From: CAZMVU01 sp964569295
Lineage (GTDB): Bacteria > Hydrogenedentota > Hydrogenedentia > Hydrogenedentales > JAGMZX01
Assembly: GCA_964569295.1 (NCBI GenBank)
Contig: CAZMVU010000009.1
Location: forward strand, 1-52,497
Length of the DNA: 52,497 bases
Reading direction: 5' to 3'
The translations under genes and the position numbers were made by a program. Of this stretch, positions 35,615 to 43,791 are shown one piece after another; the stretch's first letter is position 1, and each line of letters begins with the position of its first letter. The notes beneath the pieces were generated by a model. The model had not been told where the DNA came from. It was given only the letters and a program-made list of their open reading frames with translations, and did no database searches.

Positions 35615-35905
35615 GGCGCGCGAGCCGAGTGTCGCACAACGGGAGGGCCAGCGTACCCGCGAGCCGAGTGTCGCACAACGGGAGGGCGCGCGTACCCGCG
35701 AGCCGGGCCGAGCATCCTTGGGAGGGCGCGCGTACCCGCGAGCCGGGCCGAGCATCCCTGGGAGGGCGAGCGTACCCGCGAGCCGAGTGTCGCACAACGG
35801 GAGGGCGAGCGTACCCGCGAGCCGAGTGTCGCACAACGGGAGGGCGAGCGTACCCGCGAGCCGAGTGTCGCACAATGGGAGGACGCACGTACCCGCGACC
35901 CGGAA
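35615..35905 (+). repeat. Tandem repeat array B (39/40-bp units)
   Basis: Six complete units start at 35641, 35680, 35720, 35760, 35799 and 35838, with partial units before (35615-35640) and after (35877-35905). The 26-bp core begins GGGAGGGCG and ends GTACCCGCGAGCCG, as in array A. Two linkers alternate: AGTGTCGCACAAC (39-bp units 1, 4, 5, 6) and GGCCGAGCATCCTT/CCCT (40-bp units 2, 3). The core can fold (GGCGCGCG-tacc-CGCGAGCC, 7 of 8 pairs in the best version). All six frames are open, producing arginine/serine/proline-rich pseudo-proteins that should not be annotated. No gene lies in 35426-35949. Confidence 0.92.
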
Positions 35906-35949
35906 CTCCACATAATCCCCAAAGACGGCGGTCGCTGACGACCGGCGGA

Positions 35950-36891
35950 CTACCCGCGTTTCAGCAGGTCATCAAAATACGTGATGGTATGCTCGAGGCC
36001 TTCCCGTAGCGCGATCGTGGGCTCCCAGCCGAGCTTTTCTTTCGCAAGCTCGATGTTCGGCCGCCGGCGTGCCGGATCGTTGGGCGGTAGTTCCTTGTAT
36101 ATGAGCTCTGACTTCGATCCAGTCAGTTCAATAATTTCCTCCGCCAACTGCTTAATCGTGAATTCGCCAGGGTTGCCGAGGTTCACCGGCCCCGTGAAGC
36201 CGTCGGTGTCCATCATGCGCACCATGCCCGCCACCAGGTCGTTCACATAGCAGAAGGATCGGGTCTGATTGCCTTCGCCGTAGATGGAGATCGGCTCGCC
36301 ACGCAAGGCTTGCACGATGAAGTTGCTCACCACGCGTCCATCGTTCACGAGCATGCGCGGCCCGTAGGTATTGAAAATCCGGACCACGCGAATATCCACC
36401 CCGTTTTGCTGGTAATAGTCGAAGAAGAGCGTTTCCGCTACGCGCTTGCCCTCATCGTAGCAACTGCGCGGGCCAATAGGGTTTACATTGCCCCAGTAGC
36501 TCTCGACCTGCGGGTGAATTGCCGGGTCGCCGTATATCTCGGAGGTCGAGGCCTGCAACACCCGCGCACGCACCCGCTTTGCCAACCCGAGTATGTTCAG
36601 TGCGCCCATGACGTTCGTCTTGATCGTCTTGACCGCATTGTACTGATAGTGCACCGGCGACGCCGGGCAGGCCAGGTTGTAGATGCGATCGCACTCGATC
36701 ATAATCGGGTTGATCACATCATGGCGCATCAATTCGAACTGTGGGTTCGACAGGAACGATGCAATGTTTTCCTTGCGCCCCGTGAAGAAATTGTCCAGAC
36801 ACAAAACCTCTTCGCCCCGCGCGAGAAGGTACTCGCTGAGGTGCGAGCCGATAAAGCCCGCCCCGCCGGTAATCAAATTCACGATTGGCAT
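35950..36891 (-). CDS. UDP-glucuronate decarboxylase (UDP-xylose synthase), extended SDR
   Basis: ATG 36891 follows AAGGAG and gives 313 residues. The NAD site is LITGGAGFIGSHL. Motifs specific to UXS are present: MRHDVINP, YNLACPASPVHYQYN, ASTSEIYGDPAIHPQ and the catalytic SCYDEGKR, followed by RIFNTYGPRM. The enzyme converts UDP-glucuronate to UDP-xylose in the cytoplasm, feeding surface polysaccharide. The substrate-binding Asp/Glu of GDP-mannose or UDP-glucose epimerases is not what this pattern shows. It is convergent with dapA across the repeat array. Confidence 0.9.
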   Translation of the reverse strand: MPIVNLITGGAGFIGSHLSEYLLARGEEVLCLDNFFTGRKENIASFLSNPQFELMRHDVINPIMIECDRIYNLACPASPVHYQYNAVKTIKTNVMGALNILGLAKRVRARVLQASTSEIYGDPAIHPQVESYWGNVNPIGPRSCYDEGKRVAETLFFDYYQQNGVDIRVVRIFNTYGPRMLVNDGRVVSNFIVQALRGEPISIYGEGNQTRSFCYVNDLVAGMVRMMDTDGFTGPVNLGNPGEFTIKQLAEEIIELTGSKSELIYKELPPNDPARRRPNIELAKEKLGWEPTIALREGLEHTITYFDDLLKRG

Positions 36892-36936
36892 CCCACACTC
36901 CTTCGGCTGTTGTTGGCTGCTTCCCCGTACGGCCCT

Positions 36937-36942
36937 TATACT
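36937..36942 (+). promoter_or_regulatory. Possible distal promoter upstream of rnd
   Basis: TATACT with TTGGCT 18 bp before it (36913-36918) on the plus strand, about 95 bp before the rnd start. Confidence 0.3.
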
Positions 36943-36988
36943 ACCCGACAGCAGCGCCCGTTACCAATTGGCCGCGTTATGTGCCGGG

Positions 36989-37018
36989 TTCGACATGACC
37001 GCCGCCCTCGGGTAGAAT
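36989..37018 (+). promoter_or_regulatory. Candidate rnd promoter
   Basis: TTCGAC (36989-36994) and TAGAAT (37013-37018) are separated by 18 bp. The predicted start near 37025 is only about 12 nt before the ATG, which fits the lack of a clear ribosome site. Confidence 0.45.
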
Positions 37019-37036
37019 AGGGCTTGGCCAGAAATT

Positions 37037-38203
37037 ATGACCGACGAGCATCAGGAACAAACACAGCCGGCCGGTATCGAACCCGGCCTGCCTCCTTACG
37101 AGTTTATCAACTCGTCCGGCGAGTGGGGCCGTTGCATCGAACAAATGCGCGAAGCCCCGCGCATAGCCGTGGATGTCGAGTCCAACAGTCTGTTCGCATA
37201 CCGGGAGACCGTGTGTCTCATCCAGCTTTCGATTCCCGGGCACGACTACATCCTCGATCCGCTGGCCGGATTCTCCATTCGCGCGCTCGGCGATATTCTC
37301 GCCAACCCGGCCATCGAAAAAGTGTTCCACGCCTCTGAATACGATCTCATTCTTTTCAAGCGCATCTATGACTGGGATGTGGTCAACCTCTTCGACACCA
37401 TGTGGGCGGCGCGCGTGCTCGGGTATACGAACATGGGCCTCGCCGGTTTTCTGCGTGAGTTCTATGGCGTCGAACAACGCAAGCGCTTCCAGAAGGCCAA
37501 TTGGGCGCGGCGCCCGCTCTCTGACGGCCAACTTGCCTATGCCCAGATAGACACCCACTACTTGCTGCGCCTGCGCGATGACTTCGCCGCCCGCCTCGAG
37601 GCCACGGGCAGAATGGCTGAAGCTCAGGAGCTTTTCGCACAGGCTACCCAAGTGCGCCAGCCAACACGCACTTTCGACCCGGAGGGCTTCTGGGCATTGC
37701 GCGGCGCCCGCGACCTGAAACCGGCCGGACTTGCCGTCCTCCGTGAGCTTTTTATTCTCCGCGAGAACGAAGCCAAACGCCGCAACCAGCCCCCCTTCAA
37801 GGTGCTGAACAACAGCGCGCTCATCGCCATTGCCCAAGCCACGCCCACGTCGCTCGAGGCCCTGGGCGCCATACCCGGCGTGGGTAACCGCACCCGCGAC
37901 CGGCTCGGCACACAGATTCTCGGCGCTATCAAGCGCGGCAAGAAAGCCCCCCTACCCAAGCCGCCCAAGCGGCCGCGGCGCCGTACGCAGTCCGTCACAG
38001 ACCGCTACATGCGCCTGCAACAATGGCGCAAAGAAGCGGCCGAGGCTCGCGGCGTCCCCTCCGACGTCATCCTGTCCAAAGACGACATGTGGGTCATCGC
38101 CGAGAACAAGCCCGGCACCCTCGACGACCTGGGCAGAATCTCGAGCCTCGGCCCCCATCGCCTCGTCCTCCATGGCGAAGCGATCCTCGATCAACTGGAT
38201 TGA
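37037..38203 (+). CDS. rnd: Ribonuclease D
   Basis: This 388-residue protein has the normal RNase D length and order. The DEDDy exonuclease core shows Asp46 and Glu48 (VDVESNSL), Asp103 (HASEYDLILF), and Tyr168/Asp172 (YAQIDTHYLL). Two HRDC-like domains follow (NEAKRRNQPPFKVLNNSALIAIAQ and SDVILSKDDMWVIAENKP). It trims the 3' ends of tRNA precursors and other small RNAs in the cytoplasm. A basic linker (KRGKKAPLPKPPKRPRRR) joins the HRDC units. It is divergent from the UXS gene. Confidence 0.95.
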   Translation: MTDEHQEQTQPAGIEPGLPPYEFINSSGEWGRCIEQMREAPRIAVDVESNSLFAYRETVCLIQLSIPGHDYILDPLAGFSIRALGDILANPAIEKVFHASEYDLILFKRIYDWDVVNLFDTMWAARVLGYTNMGLAGFLREFYGVEQRKRFQKANWARRPLSDGQLAYAQIDTHYLLRLRDDFAARLEATGRMAEAQELFAQATQVRQPTRTFDPEGFWALRGARDLKPAGLAVLRELFILRENEAKRRNQPPFKVLNNSALIAIAQATPTSLEALGAIPGVGNRTRDRLGTQILGAIKRGKKAPLPKPPKRPRRRTQSVTDRYMRLQQWRKEAAEARGVPSDVILSKDDMWVIAENKPGTLDDLGRISSLGPHRLVLHGEAILDQLD

Positions 38204-38259
38204 GCAGCGCCCGAAATGTTCCAGCCCCGGCCCAGCGCGGGCCTTGAAATTGAAGCTGA

Positions 38260-39795
38260 TTACCTCGCTTCCGGCGATCCTTCCTGCGCTCCGTCTTCCG
38301 CGGGCGCAGGCGCCATTTCCTCGAGCGCTTCGATGGCCTCATCAAGCACGACATCTTCGCCGCCGGCAAACACCGCTTCCGCCGTGTCGCGGTTCACGGG
38401 CACCTTCAAATCCGGAAGCACACCCCCTTCTCCCGCGGCATTGCTCTCGACCTGGATTTCCCCCGCGGCATTCAACGAGCGGCCCACCGGGTAGTACGCG
38501 GCGCTGTCATTCGGCAGCTCGATATAACCGCCCGCAGGGGCAATCGAACCATGGGTACCCGTGAGTCCGGCCACCACGGTACCGGACCGCCGCTTCAACA
38601 CCATGGGCATCGCCTCGCCGCCGCTCACGGTGTGGTAATCCACCAGCACGGCAAGCGGTCCCCCATAGTGCGGAGAGCGCGGTGGCACCTCGAGCCGGCC
38701 CTCCTCGACGGCCTCCCACGCCTGCGATTCCTCGTCGTAGTAGGCCATCTGCTCAAGCAGCATGCTTTCCTCGAAGAAATGCCCAAGCATCTTGGCGATG
38801 AGTTCCCGTGTGCCGCCCGTGTTGCCGCGCACATCGAGCACGAGACCGCGCACATTGTTGCGCTTCATCTTCGTCAGCGATGCACGGAACTCCTGCGACG
38901 GAAACGGCATGACCACTGTTGGGGCCATGAACTTCAGGCGGATGTAGCCCATGCCGTTGGCCAGAATCTCGGAAGACATCGGCGATTCCAATTCATCCAC
39001 CTCACTGTCGTGCAGGTAGGTGGCTTCAAGTGTGGCAAAATCGTCGTCCAGCGCGGTAAGAGTTGCCGTCTTGGGCGTCTCCTCCCCGACATTCTGGAAG
39101 GTCACCGTCACCGTTTCACCCGCTGGCATGCGCGCCAGAAACCGTGCCTGCTCGAAGCGGCGCGCGACATCGGTCGCCGGAGGCCGGCGCGCCCAAAGCA
39201 CCGGGACCATCTCGACGGCATCGGCGGCGGGCATATCATTCCACCCGAGTATTTCCGCCCCCCAGGCCATGCCTGCCTGCGCCGCCGGGCCCTCTTCCGT
39301 AACCACGGAAGCAATGAGCCGGCCATCGTCCAGGGGCAACACGGCAAACCCCACGCCGCCACCTATCTCCGCCTCCCGCACCTCCGGGTTATCGTACAGG
39401 CCCATGTTGCCGTCCGGGACGGCGTATACATATTCGCGCAACGCCACATAAAAGGCCGCCGGATCTTCCGCTTCTACCGCCGCCACGATGCGCGGTCTGT
39501 ACGCCTCCCGCAACGCACCCCAACGGATATCTTTGTGTTCGGTAAAGGGATACTCCGCCACCAGCGTATCGTGCACCGCGTCAAACGACGCAACCCATTC
39601 CATGTCGCTGAAATCGCGGTCGTGGGCACGCCAGAAATCCAGCCGGAACGGCAAGTCCGGCACGGGCAGGGGAATGCCGGTAAGCGGCATCTTCGTTGTC
39701 GTGCAGCCTGTCGCCAACAAAATCCCTGTCAGGAGCAGGCCAAGCAGCCGGGCGCGGCCCCGCTGACAAAATGCGCGTTTCCATGCGTTCTTCAT
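38260..39795 (-). CDS. S41-family (C-terminal-processing type) protease, lipoprotein
   Basis: The 511-residue product has a lipoprotein signal with Cys31 (LATGC). An N-terminal helical region (about 45-135) precedes a PDZ-like domain (about 140-200, LIASVVTEEGPAAQAGMAWGAEILGWND). The S41 core has VLDVRGNTGGTRELIAK, LVDYHTVSGGEAM with the presumed nucleophile Ser, and IELPNDSAAYYPVGR. In CTP-type enzymes the Lys acts as base; one is not obvious within the usual spacing, so activity is uncertain. It probably processes proteins at the envelope. Long Glu/Ala-rich C-terminus. Convergent with rnd. Confidence 0.85.
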   Translation of the reverse strand: MKNAWKRAFCQRGRARLLGLLLTGILLATGCTTTKMPLTGIPLPVPDLPFRLDFWRAHDRDFSDMEWVASFDAVHDTLVAEYPFTEHKDIRWGALREAYRPRIVAAVEAEDPAAFYVALREYVYAVPDGNMGLYDNPEVREAEIGGGVGFAVLPLDDGRLIASVVTEEGPAAQAGMAWGAEILGWNDMPAADAVEMVPVLWARRPPATDVARRFEQARFLARMPAGETVTVTFQNVGEETPKTATLTALDDDFATLEATYLHDSEVDELESPMSSEILANGMGYIRLKFMAPTVVMPFPSQEFRASLTKMKRNNVRGLVLDVRGNTGGTRELIAKMLGHFFEESMLLEQMAYYDEESQAWEAVEEGRLEVPPRSPHYGGPLAVLVDYHTVSGGEAMPMVLKRRSGTVVAGLTGTHGSIAPAGGYIELPNDSAAYYPVGRSLNAAGEIQVESNAAGEGGVLPDLKVPVNRDTAEAVFAGGEDVVLDEAIEALEEMAPAPAEDGAQEGSPEAR

Positions 39796-40064
39796 AAGTC
39801 TACCTCTGACTGTTTGCGTCTAAAACCACGATGGCCTTCCAAGAGTCCGGCCAGAACCCCCTTTGTACGTGGGGCCCGGCCAGAAAAACGTTCTTTCTCG
39901 GGTGGCGGCGTTGGTTTTCATCGGGCACAAAGCGTGAAACAGGCCTTGCTGGCCGCGCCCCTAGTGTAGCCATTTCATGCGGCATCGACAAACTATGCCC
40001 AGGAATAACCATCCCCGCGTCTGGGTGTTCTCTCTACAGTAATGCACAAAGGAAACGCCGCACA

Positions 40065-40634
40065 ATGAAATACGGGTTATCCGCAGCCGTTGCCGCAGCC
40101 CTCGCCATCATGGGGTGTAGCGGCGTACCGGCAGCCGACACAACTGAAGAACCCACAGACGCCGCAACCGGGGAAAGTGATACCATGCGCCAGAACAGCG
40201 ATACCGGCAAGGTTATGAAGACGCAAGAAGAATGGAAGGCCCAGCTCACGCCCGCGCAGTACCGCATCGCCCGCGAGGCCGGAACCGAACCTGCCTTTAC
40301 CGGCGAATACTGGGACGAGAAAACTCGAGGGGTGTATGCGTGTGTATGTTGCGGACAGCCGCTGTTCAGCAGCGAGACCAAGTTCAAATCCGGCACGGGC
40401 TGGCCCAGCTTCTACGAGCCCGTCGATGCGCAAGCCGTGGATACCAAAGAGGACAATTCCCTGTTCACGAGCCGGACCGAAGTCTTGTGCAGCCGGTGCG
40501 ACGCCCATCTGGGACACGTCTTCCCCGATGGCCCCGATCCCACCGGCCTGCGCTACTGCATCAACTCCGCCGCTCTCGACCTGGTTCCGCACCCGGACGC
40601 ACCAAACGAACCCGATACCGGCGGCCGTGAATGA
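40065..40634 (+). CDS. msrB: Peptide-methionine (R)-S-oxide reductase, exported
   Basis: From ATG 40065 the protein has 189 residues with a lipoprotein-like leader ending MGC (Cys18) and a Thr/Glu-rich linker. The MsrB domain (about 50-180) has the zinc Cys pairs in YACVCCGQPLF and CSRCDAHLGH, KFKSGTGWPSFYEP, HVFPDGPDPTGLRYCINSAAL with the catalytic Cys. It reduces oxidised methionine in exported proteins, so the periplasmic location fits. The ribosome site AAAGGAA is about 10 nt from the start. It ends 21 bp from a convergent hydrolase gene. Confidence 0.95.
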   Translation: MKYGLSAAVAAALAIMGCSGVPAADTTEEPTDAATGESDTMRQNSDTGKVMKTQEEWKAQLTPAQYRIAREAGTEPAFTGEYWDEKTRGVYACVCCGQPLFSSETKFKSGTGWPSFYEPVDAQAVDTKEDNSLFTSRTEVLCSRCDAHLGHVFPDGPDPTGLRYCINSAALDLVPHPDAPNEPDTGGRE

Positions 40635-40655
40635 GCAGGCGCCTTACACCATTCG

Positions 40656-41642
40656 CTACGAAGCCGCGTCCACCCGAATCTGGTCATCCTGCGCCTTCAG
40701 CCAGTTGAGGCCGTCTCGCAGCATCTTGATGACTTCCTCGCCCTTGGGTTCGCGGTCCGGGTGATCGATGGGATACCACCGTATCTCCTTCGGGTCGGGC
40801 AGGGTGGCATAGAGCGCTTCACCCGCCGCGGGAATCACAACGCGATCGTTCGAACCGTTTTGCATGAGCACGGGCGTATCGCCCTTGAGGGGCCCATGCA
40901 GCACCGGATCGGCCGGCCCCACAGCAAGCCAAAGTATGGTGCCCGCCCAGGGAAGCAGCCAAGCGGGCAGTTCCTTGCGAATCTCCGGCGCTTCGGCCAG
41001 GATGGACCAGTCGCCGCCGCCCACCACAAGCGAGGCCGCCCGAAGGCGCGGCTCCTGGCCGAGCAGCGCCGTGCCCGTGATGGCGCCATAACTCGCGCCC
41101 ACGAGGTAGATGCGGTCCTTCGCGATGTCGTCCCGCGTCTGGAGGTAGTCGATGAGCCGGCGGGCATCGTGTACAGTTTTCCACGTGCGTGCACGGAACG
41201 CCCGTGCTGTTGCGATGATGCCGCCGTCGATCTTCCGTTCGCCACGCATGTGCTGGTCGAAGCACGCCATGGCAAAACCCGCCTCATTAAAGGGGGTCGC
41301 AATGTCCTGGACGAACTCCTTCTCCTGATGGCTGCCGTGGAGCAGGACAATCACGGGAAATGGCCCTTCCCCATCGAGGGGGAGCGTGATTAATGCGGGG
41401 ACCTCTTCCCCGGGCCGCGCGGTGAAGTACACCTTCTCGAGGCGATACCGCGCCTCGACTTCAACACCGAACACCTCCAGCATCTTGTCCACGCGGGAAC
41501 GCTCGGCAATGCGCACATCGAGCGGCACCGCGGCATCGTAGCCATCGTAGAAATGCACATCGGCCCACGCACGCCAGGCGAAGAACGCCGCGAGAAGCAA
41601 CACGAGAACGGCAACCAAACCCAGGAACAACTTACGCAGCAT
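40656..41642 (-). CDS. Membrane-anchored alpha/beta hydrolase
   Basis: The 328-residue protein starts with an uncleaved-looking transmembrane segment (LFLGLVAVLVLLLAAFFAW, about 5-23). The hydrolase fold follows, with the oxyanion-strand motif VIVLLHGS, nucleophile Ser184 in VGASYGA, acid Asp266 in NGSNDRVV and base His294 in IDHPDRE. It resembles dienelactone-hydrolase or BAAT-like esterases. It is probably an inner-membrane-tethered periplasmic esterase; the substrate is unknown. Confidence 0.8.
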   Translation of the reverse strand: MLRKLFLGLVAVLVLLLAAFFAWRAWADVHFYDGYDAAVPLDVRIAERSRVDKMLEVFGVEVEARYRLEKVYFTARPGEEVPALITLPLDGEGPFPVIVLLHGSHQEKEFVQDIATPFNEAGFAMACFDQHMRGERKIDGGIIATARAFRARTWKTVHDARRLIDYLQTRDDIAKDRIYLVGASYGAITGTALLGQEPRLRAASLVVGGGDWSILAEAPEIRKELPAWLLPWAGTILWLAVGPADPVLHGPLKGDTPVLMQNGSNDRVVIPAAGEALYATLPDPKEIRWYPIDHPDREPKGEEVIKMLRDGLNWLKAQDDQIRVDAAS

Positions 41643-41839
41643 CTTGTCTCTCCTCGGCTAATCTTCGAACCACACGAACCAACTACGACCCGTCTCCCCG
41701 ACCCGAGGTTTCTTTTCCCGCCCGCGCCTGGACAGTCGCCGTAAGGTACCCGCCGGCGCCATACCCCCAGCACAAGCTAGAGCAATAGGAGCAGTATACG
41801 CCATACGTTCATGCGGCGAAATATCGCGGAAAACAGCGC

Positions 41840-43360
41840 CTAGAAAATCCCACGCAAATCGCGCTCGGATGCGCACAGGGTGGTGTCGGGCACGGCCACA
41901 TTCAACGCGCCAAACGCGGCCGCCGGCAGGTTGCGCGTCCCTTCGACCGCTTCGAGAAAGCGCTGCCGCTCCCCAGGCGTGACAATGCCCTCGGTGAGGG
42001 TCTCGAATTTGCCGATGTAATCCTGCCGTCTCCAAGGAGCGGCACCGAGGCTGTGCGCATCGGCCACGGCCAGTTCCCCTTCGATCTTCGACCCGTCCTT
42101 GAAAAACACTTCGACCCGCCCGCCAAAAGCTTTTTCCTGCGCCTCCGCGCTGTGGTAACGGCGCGTCCATTCCGCATCTTCCGTGGTCACGATCTTGTGC
42201 CAAAGGCGCACGGTGTCCTCCCGGGCCGCGCGCTCCGGGGCATAGCTGTCGACATGGTGCCACGCACCATCCTGCAAGGCCACCGCGAAGATGTACATGA
42301 TCGAGTGATCGAGCGTCTCGCGGCTGGCCTGCGGATCCATTTTCTGCGGATCGTTGGCCCCCGTGCCGATGACGTAGTGGGTGTGGTGGCTGGTGTGAAT
42401 AACGATTTTCTCGATGGCCTCGAAGTCCTGAATCTGCCCGCGCAACTTGAAGGCGAGGTCAATGAGTGCCTGGCTCTGGTATTCCGCCGAGTGCTCCTTC
42501 GTGTACGATTCCAGTATCGCACGCTTCGCCTCGCCCGGTTCCGGCAAAGGCACCTCGTACACCGCGCCGGGGCCGTCGAGCATCCACGCGATCACGCTGT
42601 CCTCCCCTTCATAAATGGGCGACGGCGCCCCCTGGCCGCGCATGGCCCGGTCCACCGCCTCGACGGCGAGCTTGCCTGCATGCGCCGGGGCATACGCCTT
42701 CCAGCTCGATATGGCGCCCTTGCGCGATTGCCGTGTGGTGAACGACACATGCACCGCCTGTTGCACCGCCTGGTAGATGGTGTCCGCATCGAGCCGGAGC
42801 ATGGCGCCGATGCCCGCCGCCTGCGCCGGGCACAGGTGTGCGATGTGGTCGATCTTGTGCTTATGCAGGCAGATAGCTTTCACCAGGTTGATCTGCACCT
42901 CGTAGCCTGTGAGGATGCCCCGCACAAGGTCATCGCCCGTGAGGCCAAAACGTTCCCCCACCTGCTGCGCCACCGCGAGGACCGGCGGGATGTTATCGCC
43001 CGGATGCGCGTAATCCGCCGCAAGAAACGTGTCGTGCATATCGAGTTCGCGCACAGCGACGCCGTTTGCCCAAGCCGCCCAAGCCGCATCGAAAGCCCGC
43101 CCGGGCGCCATGCCGAACAAGGCCGCGCCCCCTTCCCGGGGATGCGCCAGTGCCTGGGTGCGGGCATCGGCCACGGGCCGGCGGCTGACAGCGGCCATGG
43201 CCACCGCCGCATTGTCGATAATACGGTTCAGCGCCATTTCCACCGCTTCATCATCGGCCGGTGCCTTGTCCGCCGCCATCGCCGCGATTTTCCAGGCGAG
43301 CTGGTCCTCCTTAGGCAGGTTTATTTTTGATGGATATACGGTAACGGTGTGGGTTTGCAT
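41840..43360 (-). CDS. MmgE/PrpD-family protein, probable 2-methylcitrate dehydratase
   Basis: At 506 residues it is somewhat longer than the usual 450-485. Family motifs are ELDMHDTFLAADYAHPGDNIPP, GYEVQINLVKAICLHKHKIDH and GAISSWKAYAPAHAGKLAVEA. In the 2-methylcitrate cycle PrpD dehydrates 2-methylcitrate to 2-methyl-cis-aconitate during propionate breakdown. No prpB or prpC is next to it, so a relative acting on another hydroxy acid is possible. Start ATG 43360 has GGAAGGA upstream. Confidence 0.85.
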   Translation of the reverse strand: MQTHTVTVYPSKINLPKEDQLAWKIAAMAADKAPADDEAVEMALNRIIDNAAVAMAAVSRRPVADARTQALAHPREGGAALFGMAPGRAFDAAWAAWANGVAVRELDMHDTFLAADYAHPGDNIPPVLAVAQQVGERFGLTGDDLVRGILTGYEVQINLVKAICLHKHKIDHIAHLCPAQAAGIGAMLRLDADTIYQAVQQAVHVSFTTRQSRKGAISSWKAYAPAHAGKLAVEAVDRAMRGQGAPSPIYEGEDSVIAWMLDGPGAVYEVPLPEPGEAKRAILESYTKEHSAEYQSQALIDLAFKLRGQIQDFEAIEKIVIHTSHHTHYVIGTGANDPQKMDPQASRETLDHSIMYIFAVALQDGAWHHVDSYAPERAAREDTVRLWHKIVTTEDAEWTRRYHSAEAQEKAFGGRVEVFFKDGSKIEGELAVADAHSLGAAPWRRQDYIGKFETLTEGIVTPGERQRFLEAVEGTRNLPAAAFGALNVAVPDTTLCASERDLRGIF

Positions 43361-43442
43361 GGGCCGAGTCCTTCCGCTGCTGTCGCCGCCGTTGACATTA
43401 TCGTAATTCTAATGAATTGCCGCTGCGCTTTGGAAGGGCGTA

Positions 43443-43471
43443 TTGCGCGGGCGCTGGCAAAAGGCTATAAT
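43443..43471 (+). promoter_or_regulatory. Strong sigma-70-like promoter before the DUF5989 gene
   Basis: TTGCGC (43443-43448) and a consensus TATAAT (43466-43471) are exactly 17 bp apart. Expected start near 43478, 40 nt before the ATG of the small gene. Confidence 0.65.
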
Positions 43472-43517
43472 AGAACACACTTAGGCAGTGTGCTTACGTT
43501 TAGAGAGGTCGAATTCG

Positions 43518-43667
43518 ATGGAAGCATTCAAAGAACTCTGGGCATTCATGAGGGTGCGCAAGAAGTACTGGCTCGCGCCCATTGTCATCATACTGCTCCT
43601 GCTTGGCGCGTTGATGTTCCTTGGCACCCAGTACACGGCCATTTCCCCCTTCGTGTACATGATGTAG
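43518..43667 (+). CDS. DUF5989-family small membrane protein (49 aa)
   Basis: The sequence begins MEAFKELWAFMRVRKKYWLA, continues with a single transmembrane helix (about 20-38, PIVIILLLLGALMFLG) and ends AISPFVYMM. The ELWAFMRVRKKYWL-hydrophobic-SPFVY layout is that of the DUF5989 family, small membrane peptides often found beside polysaccharide- or secretion-associated genes. A GAGAGG site precedes the ATG and a near-consensus promoter lies upstream. It is followed 125 bp later by a DegT aminotransferase gene. Function unknown; it may guide assembly of a membrane glycan or export complex. Confidence 0.85.
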   Translation: MEAFKELWAFMRVRKKYWLAPIVIILLLLGALMFLGTQYTAISPFVYMM

Positions 43668-43791
43668 TCCCCCAACGGCGCTCGCCCCAACCGCGCCCGC
43701 TGGCGCACTTGCTCCCGGCAGACGGTGCGCGGGCACGGATGTATTGTATAATATCGCCACAGGCCCGCGGGGGACCGCGGGAAGGAGACCC

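Noticed and set aside
22109..35905. CRISPR arrays
   Set aside because: Units of 32-40 bp with linkers of 6-14 bp that are themselves repeated, no variable spacers and no cas genes.
35248..36009. Several overlapping Arg/Ser/Pro-rich frames over array B on both strands
   Set aside because: The 39/40-bp repeat lacks stops in all six frames, so the frames are by-products of the repeat.
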